Positions 59,847 through 64,000 of a DNA stretch of 64,000 nucleotides are shown here, piece after piece. Source of the stretch: Kineosporia succinea (GTDB lineage: Bacteria; Actinomycetota; Actinomycetes; Actinomycetales; Kineosporiaceae); assembly GCF_030811555.1 (NCBI RefSeq), contig NZ_JAUSQZ010000001.1, positions 6,321,241 through 6,385,240 of the forward strand, read 5' to 3'. Made by a program: the position numbers and the translations under genes. The notes beneath the pieces were generated by a model. It saw nothing but the letters and a program-made list of their open reading frames with translations. It ran no database searches and was not told the DNA's origin. How positions within the stretch are numbered: the first letter of the stretch is position 1; each line of letters opens with the position of its first letter.

Positions 59847-61162
59847 TGACCACCCCCTTCTCCCGCCGCACGCTGCTCGGTGGCGCGTTCGCCGGGCTCT
59901 CCACGCTCGCGCTGGCGGGCTGCGCCGTCGGTGGTGACGACGCCGACGTGGCCCTCTCCAACGAGGAGGTGACGCTGCGGTTCACCTGGTGGGGCTCGGA
60001 CGCCCGGCACGAGCTGACCCAGAAGGCGATCGACGCCTTCCAGAAGGAGAACCCGAAGATCAAGGTCAAGGGCGAGTTCGCCGACTGGCAGGGCTACTGG
60101 GACCGGCTGGCCACCACGTTCGCGGCCAACGACTCGGCCGACATCATCCAGATGGACGAGCTGTACCTGCGCACGTACGCCGACCGCGGCTCGCTGATGG
60201 ACCTGGCCAAGACCAAGGAGTTCCTCGACCTCAGCGGTTTCGAGGACGTCACGCTGCAGGCCGGTCAGGCCGGCGGCACCCAGTACGCGCTGCCGATCGG
60301 CAACGGCGCGATGTCGCTGGTGGCCAACAAGACGCTGTTCGAGAAGTACGGCATCGCGCTGCCCGACGACAAGACCTGGACCTGGGACGAGTTCGAGTCC
60401 CTGGCGGCCGAGTTCAGCACCAAGTCCAAGGGGGACGTGGTGGGTGTCGGGGCGCTGGGCACCGAGGCCGGGCAGATCACGAACTACGCCCGCCAGAACG
60501 GTGGCGACCTGTTCGACGACTCCGGCAACGTGGTGCTCGAGGCGGCCGTGCTGGCCGAGTTCTGGGAGCGCACGGCCCGGATGGCGGGCAAGGGCGCGCC
60601 CTCGGCCGAGTCGTCGGTGGAGCAGATGACGGCCGCGCTGAACCAGACCTGGCTGGTGCTGGGCAAGCAGGCGATGAACTTCAACTACAACACGCAGATC
60701 ATCTCCCTGCAGGCCGCCACCAAGGACGCCGAGCTGGTGCTGCTGGAGCTGCCCACGGTCGACAGCGCCAAGCCCGGCTTCTACTACAAGCCGTCGATGT
60801 ACTGGTCGATCGCGGCGCGCACGAAGCACCCCGCCGAGGCCGCGAAGTTCGTGGACTTCCTGGCCAACTCGCCGGAGGCGGCGAAGATCATCGGCGTCGA
60901 CCGGGGCATCCCGGCCAACTCCAAGGCGCTGCAGACGCTGCGCCCGGAGCTGGACGCGCCCTCGGAGCAGGCCGCCGCGTTCAACGACCTGGTCTCCAGC
61001 CGGGTCAGCACGCCGCCGGCGCTCACCCCGGCCGGGGCCAGCGACATCAACAACCTCACCGGCCGTTACGTGCAGGAGGTGCTCTTCGACCGGCAGAAGC
61101 CGGCCGAGGCGGCGCAGAAGTACATCGACGAGCTGAAGACGGCGGTCGAGAACGCCAAGTAA
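59846..61162 (+). CDS. Sugar-binding lipoprotein of the ABC transporter
   Basis: The 438-aa protein begins with SRRTLLGGAFAGL and lipobox LAGC, a lipoprotein signal with a twin-arginine-like start. The mature part has the SBP type 1 fold: LRFTWWGSDARHELTQKAID, IIQMDELYLRTYADRGSL, and YALPIGNGAMSLVANKTLF. It captures the sugar outside the cell and delivers it to the two permeases encoded just upstream. Confidence 0.92.
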   Translation: MTTPFSRRTLLGGAFAGLSTLALAGCAVGGDDADVALSNEEVTLRFTWWGSDARHELTQKAIDAFQKENPKIKVKGEFADWQGYWDRLATTFAANDSADIIQMDELYLRTYADRGSLMDLAKTKEFLDLSGFEDVTLQAGQAGGTQYALPIGNGAMSLVANKTLFEKYGIALPDDKTWTWDEFESLAAEFSTKSKGDVVGVGALGTEAGQITNYARQNGGDLFDDSGNVVLEAAVLAEFWERTARMAGKGAPSAESSVEQMTAALNQTWLVLGKQAMNFNYNTQIISLQAATKDAELVLLELPTVDSAKPGFYYKPSMYWSIAARTKHPAEAAKFVDFLANSPEAAKIIGVDRGIPANSKALQTLRPELDAPSEQAAAFNDLVSSRVSTPPALTPAGASDINNLTGRYVQEVLFDRQKPAEAAQKYIDELKTAVENAK

Positions 61163-61219
61163 CGCCGGACCGGTCGCCGGTTTCACCGGACGTCTGCGGG
61201 ATCTCAGAGGAGGACGAAC

Positions 61220-62329
61220 ATGCCCAGCGGCACCCCGTACCGGGTCGCGATCGTCGGGGCCGGTGCCATCGCCGGGGCCCACCTGTCCGCGGTGGAGGCG
61301 GTGGGCGACCGGGCGCAGGTGGTCGCGGTCGCCGATCTGGACGCGGAGCGGGCCACCGCGTTCGCCGCCGAGCACGGCATCGCGCAGGCGTTCGGTGACC
61401 TGGCCACCCTGCTCGCCGAGGCCAGACCCGACCTGGTCTCGATCTGCACCCCGCCCGGCGCCCACCGTGAGGCGGTTGCGGCCGTGCTCGCGTCGGGCGC
61501 CTGGGTGTGGTGCGAGAAACCGCCGGCGCTGTCGCTGGCCGAGTACGACGCGATGGCGGCGGCCGAGGGCGAGAACGGGCCCTACGTGGGCTACGTGTTC
61601 CAGCACCGGTTCGGGTCGGCCGCGAGCACGCTGCGCCGGCAGGTCGCCGAGGGCACGCTGGGCCGTCCGCACGTCGCGGTCTGCCACACGCTCTGGTACC
61701 GCGACCACGACTACTACGCGGTGCCGTGGCGCGGGCGGTGGGAGACCGAGGGCGGTGGCCCGGCCATGGGCCACGGCATCCACCAGATGGACCTGATGCT
61801 GTCGCTGCTCGGTGACTGGCACGAGATCCGCGCGCTGATGGGTACTCTCGACCGGGACGTCAGCACCGAGGACGTGTCGGTCGCCGCGGTCTCCTTCTCC
61901 AGCGGCGCTCTGGCGAGCGTGGTCAACAGTGTGCTGTCGCCCCGTCAGGAGAGTTACCTGCGGTTCGACTTCACCGACGCCACGGTCGAGGTCTCGCACC
62001 TGTACGGCTACGACAACTCCCACTGGACCTGGACGCCGCGCGAGGGGGTCGAGGCCGACGGCTGGGCGCCGGAGACCGACGAGGCGAGTTCGCACGCCGC
62101 GCAGCTCAGCGCCTACCTCGACGCGATGGACGCCGGGGTGCGCCCACCGGCCAGCGGTCACGACGGGCGGCGCAGCCTCGAACTGGTCACGGGGCTTTAC
62201 CAGTCGGCGATCACCGGGCGGCCGGTGCTGCGCACCGACCTGACCGAGGACAACCCCTTCTACACACAGCTGGACGGCGGAGGGCAGTACAAGCCGGTGC
62301 GCCCGGGTCGTCCGGAGGAGCTCTCATGA
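61220..62329 (+). CDS. Gfo/Idh/MocA family oxidoreductase 2
   Basis: The 369-aa protein has the Rossmann start VAIVGAGAIAGAHLSAV and the motif WVWCEKPPALSLAEYDAM. The C-terminal half has GGGPAMGHGIHQMDLML, with the His near the active site. ATG has GAGGAGGA upstream. Its stop overlaps the DUF6807 gene (ATGA). It differs clearly from oxidoreductase 1, so the two probably act at different steps or positions. Confidence 0.92.
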   Translation: MPSGTPYRVAIVGAGAIAGAHLSAVEAVGDRAQVVAVADLDAERATAFAAEHGIAQAFGDLATLLAEARPDLVSICTPPGAHREAVAAVLASGAWVWCEKPPALSLAEYDAMAAAEGENGPYVGYVFQHRFGSAASTLRRQVAEGTLGRPHVAVCHTLWYRDHDYYAVPWRGRWETEGGGPAMGHGIHQMDLMLSLLGDWHEIRALMGTLDRDVSTEDVSVAAVSFSSGALASVVNSVLSPRQESYLRFDFTDATVEVSHLYGYDNSHWTWTPREGVEADGWAPETDEASSHAAQLSAYLDAMDAGVRPPASGHDGRRSLELVTGLYQSAITGRPVLRTDLTEDNPFYTQLDGGGQYKPVRPGRPEELS

Positions 62330-63219
62330 TCACCGTCACCCACGAGCACGGTCACCACATCGGCGTCGGTGTCGGGTCCGTCGAGATCCTGCAGTACGTC
62401 TACGGTGCGGACATCCCGCAGTTCGAGGCGCCCAAGCCCTACCTGCACCCGATCCGCACGCTCGGGGGCGCGCCGGTCAGCGCCTACCGGCCGTGGGACC
62501 ACCGCTGGCACAAGGGTCTTCAGATGACCTGGTCGCACGTGTCGGGCCAGAACTTCTGGGGCGGCTTCAGCTACGTGCACGGCGAGGGTTACGTCCCGCT
62601 GGAGAACGTCGGTGGGATGCGGCACGACGGGTTCGACATCATCGAGTACGACGGCACCGAGCTCACGCTCAAGGAGCAGCTGACCTGGGTGACGCAGGCC
62701 GGTGAGGCGTGGGTGAGCGAGAGGCGCACGCTGCGGGTGCACGCGGTCGACCGGGAGAACGGCTCGTACGCCCTGGATGTCGCCAGTGAGCTCACGAACA
62801 TCCGCGGCGAGAACCTGGAGCTGGGCAGCCCGACCACGCACGGACGCGAGAACGCCGGCTACACGGGGTGGTTCTGGCGGGGGCCGCGCGGCCTGACCGG
62901 CGGCACGGTGCTCGCCGCCGACGGGGCGGGGCCGGAGGCGATGGGCGCCGCGTCGCCATGGCTGGCCTACACCGGGCCGAACGACGACATCGACGGGGAG
63001 GTGACGATTCTCGCGGTCGCGGGGGAGACCTCGCACGGGCAGCTGACGTGGTTCGTGCGCAACGAGCCGTTCCCGGCGATCGCGCCCTCGCCCGCGTTCC
63101 ACACCGAGATCGTGCTGCCGCCCGACGAGACCCTCACGCTGTCGCACCGTTTCGTGGTGGCCGACGGCGCCTGGTCGAAGGACGACGTGCTCGCCTACCT
63201 CGCGGGGGCGCCGGCATGA
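62326..63219 (+). CDS. DUF6807 (PmoA-like) family protein
   Basis: The 297-aa protein contains PYLHPIRTLGGAPVSAYRPWDHRWHKGL and SPTTHGRENAGYTGWFWRGPR, the family's His-rich and R-x-N-x-GY motifs. DUF6807 proteins (often named PmoA, though unrelated to methane monooxygenase function) recur in sugar-catabolic clusters with Gfo/Idh/MocA enzymes. The fold is probably a beta-sandwich binding carbohydrate. Exact reaction is unknown. Confidence 0.83.
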   Translation: MITVTHEHGHHIGVGVGSVEILQYVYGADIPQFEAPKPYLHPIRTLGGAPVSAYRPWDHRWHKGLQMTWSHVSGQNFWGGFSYVHGEGYVPLENVGGMRHDGFDIIEYDGTELTLKEQLTWVTQAGEAWVSERRTLRVHAVDRENGSYALDVASELTNIRGENLELGSPTTHGRENAGYTGWFWRGPRGLTGGTVLAADGAGPEAMGAASPWLAYTGPNDDIDGEVTILAVAGETSHGQLTWFVRNEPFPAIAPSPAFHTEIVLPPDETLTLSHRFVVADGAWSKDDVLAYLAGAPA

Positions 63220-63938
63220 GTGCCCTACCGGGCTCGGTGGGGATCAGCGCCCTGGCGGTGTATCCCTGGGAGGCGCTGGACGGCATCTGCGGCGGATCCC
63301 CGCACCTGCACCTGGCCTGCACCGAGGCGTACGTCGTGGTCTCGGGGGCCGGGCGGCTGCAGACGCTGACGGCCCAGGGTTTCTCCGAGCAGCCTCTGAA
63401 GCCGGGGGACGTGGCGTGGTTCACGCCCGGCACGATCCACCGCGCGGTCAACGACGGCGACCTGAACGTGCTGGTGCTGATGCAGAACTCGGGGCTGCCC
63501 GAGGCCGGGGACGCGGTGCTCACCTTCCCGCCCGCGCACCTGGGCGACCGGGCCGCCTACGACAAGGCTCGCGACCTGACGGGCCCGGACGGGGTTCCCT
63601 CCGCCGAACGGGCCCGTCAGCGCCGCGACCTGGCCGTCGAGGGATTCCTCGCCCTGCGCGAGGCGGCCGAGGCCGCAGACCCCGAACCGCTGGCGGCCTT
63701 CCACGCGTCCGCCGCGCACCTCGTCCACGACCTGCTGGGAAACTGGCGGGACATCCTCGCGGAGGGGGCCGCCGCGTCCGTCGACGCGACCGCGGCCCAC
63801 CTGGCCGCCCTGACCAGTGGCGACCACACGCACCTGCGGGAGGCGAGCGTGTCGCGGATGACGAGGCCGGAGGCCGCGACGTTCGGCATGTGCGGCTACC
63901 TCAACGCCTATCCGGTACCGAAAGGCCAGACATGGTGA
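63216..63938 (+). CDS. Cupin domain protein
   Basis: The 240-aa protein has an N-terminal cupin (residues ~25-95) with PHLHLACTEAYVVVSGAGRLQTL and LKPGDVAWFTPGTIHRAVNDGD. These supply the two cupin motifs with His, Glu and His metal ligands. The C-terminal ~130 residues are helical. Its ATG overlaps the DUF6807 stop and its end overlaps the next gene, so it belongs to the sugar operon, perhaps as an isomerase or lyase. Confidence 0.85.
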   Translation: MSALPGSVGISALAVYPWEALDGICGGSPHLHLACTEAYVVVSGAGRLQTLTAQGFSEQPLKPGDVAWFTPGTIHRAVNDGDLNVLVLMQNSGLPEAGDAVLTFPPAHLGDRAAYDKARDLTGPDGVPSAERARQRRDLAVEGFLALREAAEAADPEPLAAFHASAAHLVHDLLGNWRDILAEGAAASVDATAAHLAALTSGDHTHLREASVSRMTRPEAATFGMCGYLNAYPVPKGQTW

Positions 63939-64000
63939 CGCGTTACGGCATCGTCGGAACCGGGGCCCGGGCCGGGATGTACATCGAGGCCCTGACCGGT
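63932..64000 (+). CDS. Gfo/Idh/MocA family oxidoreductase 3 (5' part only)
   Basis: Only 23 codons are present before the window ends. They encode TRYGIVGTGARAGMYIEALTG, a Rossmann GxGxR/G start like that of the other two oxidoreductases. The ATG at 63932 or the GTG at 63935 overlaps the cupin stop. Assignment rests on this short segment and the context. Confidence 0.65.
   Translation, partial: MVTRYGIVGTGARAGMYIEALTG

Noticed and set aside
59807-62161. A 784-codon open frame antisense to the binding-protein and oxidoreductase genes
   Set aside because: It crosses two well-supported genes and encodes an Arg/His/Val-rich sequence without domains.

Overview
The window is very GC-rich (roughly 70% or more, third codon positions almost all G or C) and uses many GTG/TTG starts and 4-base ATGA/GTGA overlaps. 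Together with a linked furA-katG pair, GT-C mannosyltransferases, an MmpL-type transporter, PilZ and WYL proteins and sugar ABC genes without an ATPase, this points to an actinobacterial chromosome, plausibly Kineosporia-like or Streptomyces-like; the species cannot be fixed from the sequence. I see no tRNA, rRNA, CRISPR array, insertion sequence or integrase.

Layout. (1) 1-2.8 kb: a GIY-YIG nuclease, a DUF4184 membrane protein and an orphan response regulator. (2) 3.3-8.0 kb: a two-gene operon with a 4-base overlap. The first gene encodes a globin with an ~850-residue low-complexity tail. The second encodes a divergent relative of nitric oxide synthase oxygenase that keeps the haem-thiolate W-x-N-x-x-R-C-x-G-R motif and the NGWY..E substrate-site motif. 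I consider this the most novel item. (3) 8.1-13.9 kb: three polytopic GT-C type glycosyltransferases, then an ABC-2-like membrane protein divergent from a TetR regulator with two matching operators. (4) 14-25 kb: katG-furA, a frameshifted beta-propeller gene, VOC, WYL, DUF6308 and PilZ proteins, a lipoprotein, a USP/APC-permease pair and a DUF6578 protein.

(5) 24.7-43.9 kb: an extracellular contractile injection system (eCIS) locus. It has an AAA+ ATPase, a DUF4255 cap protein, a DUF4157 protein, gp25, baseplate J, tail protein I, a VgrG-like spike, a LysM hub, two tubes, a sheath and a DUF4280 PAAR-like tip. Unusual parts are a low-GC cargo gene resembling cholera-toxin-type ADP-ribosyltransferases, a zinc deaminase-like protein next to the ATPase, three consecutive related single-pass membrane proteins, and a tail protein fused to a zinc ribbon and a C-terminal membrane anchor. 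A strong hairpin lies between the two tube genes. No tape-measure gene is visible.

(6) 43.9-44.8 kb: a non-coding stretch with a 14-nt repeat, a (GTGGGC)21 microsatellite and a 40-bp perfect palindrome. (7) 44.8-54.2 kb: a tiny membrane protein with an M28 peptidase, an FAD-dependent oxidoreductase, an OFA-family MFS transporter with its 44-aa partner, an MmpL transporter and a proline-rich membrane-anchored protein. (8) 54.5-64 kb: a carbohydrate locus with two divergent operons around a control region holding two LacI-type boxes. It encodes two permeases, a binding protein, three Gfo/Idh/MocA oxidoreductases (the last cut by the window end), a TIM-barrel isomerase/epimerase, a DUF993 aldolase-like protein, a DUF6807 protein and a cupin. 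They probably import and convert an unusual sugar or glycoside, using an ATPase encoded elsewhere.
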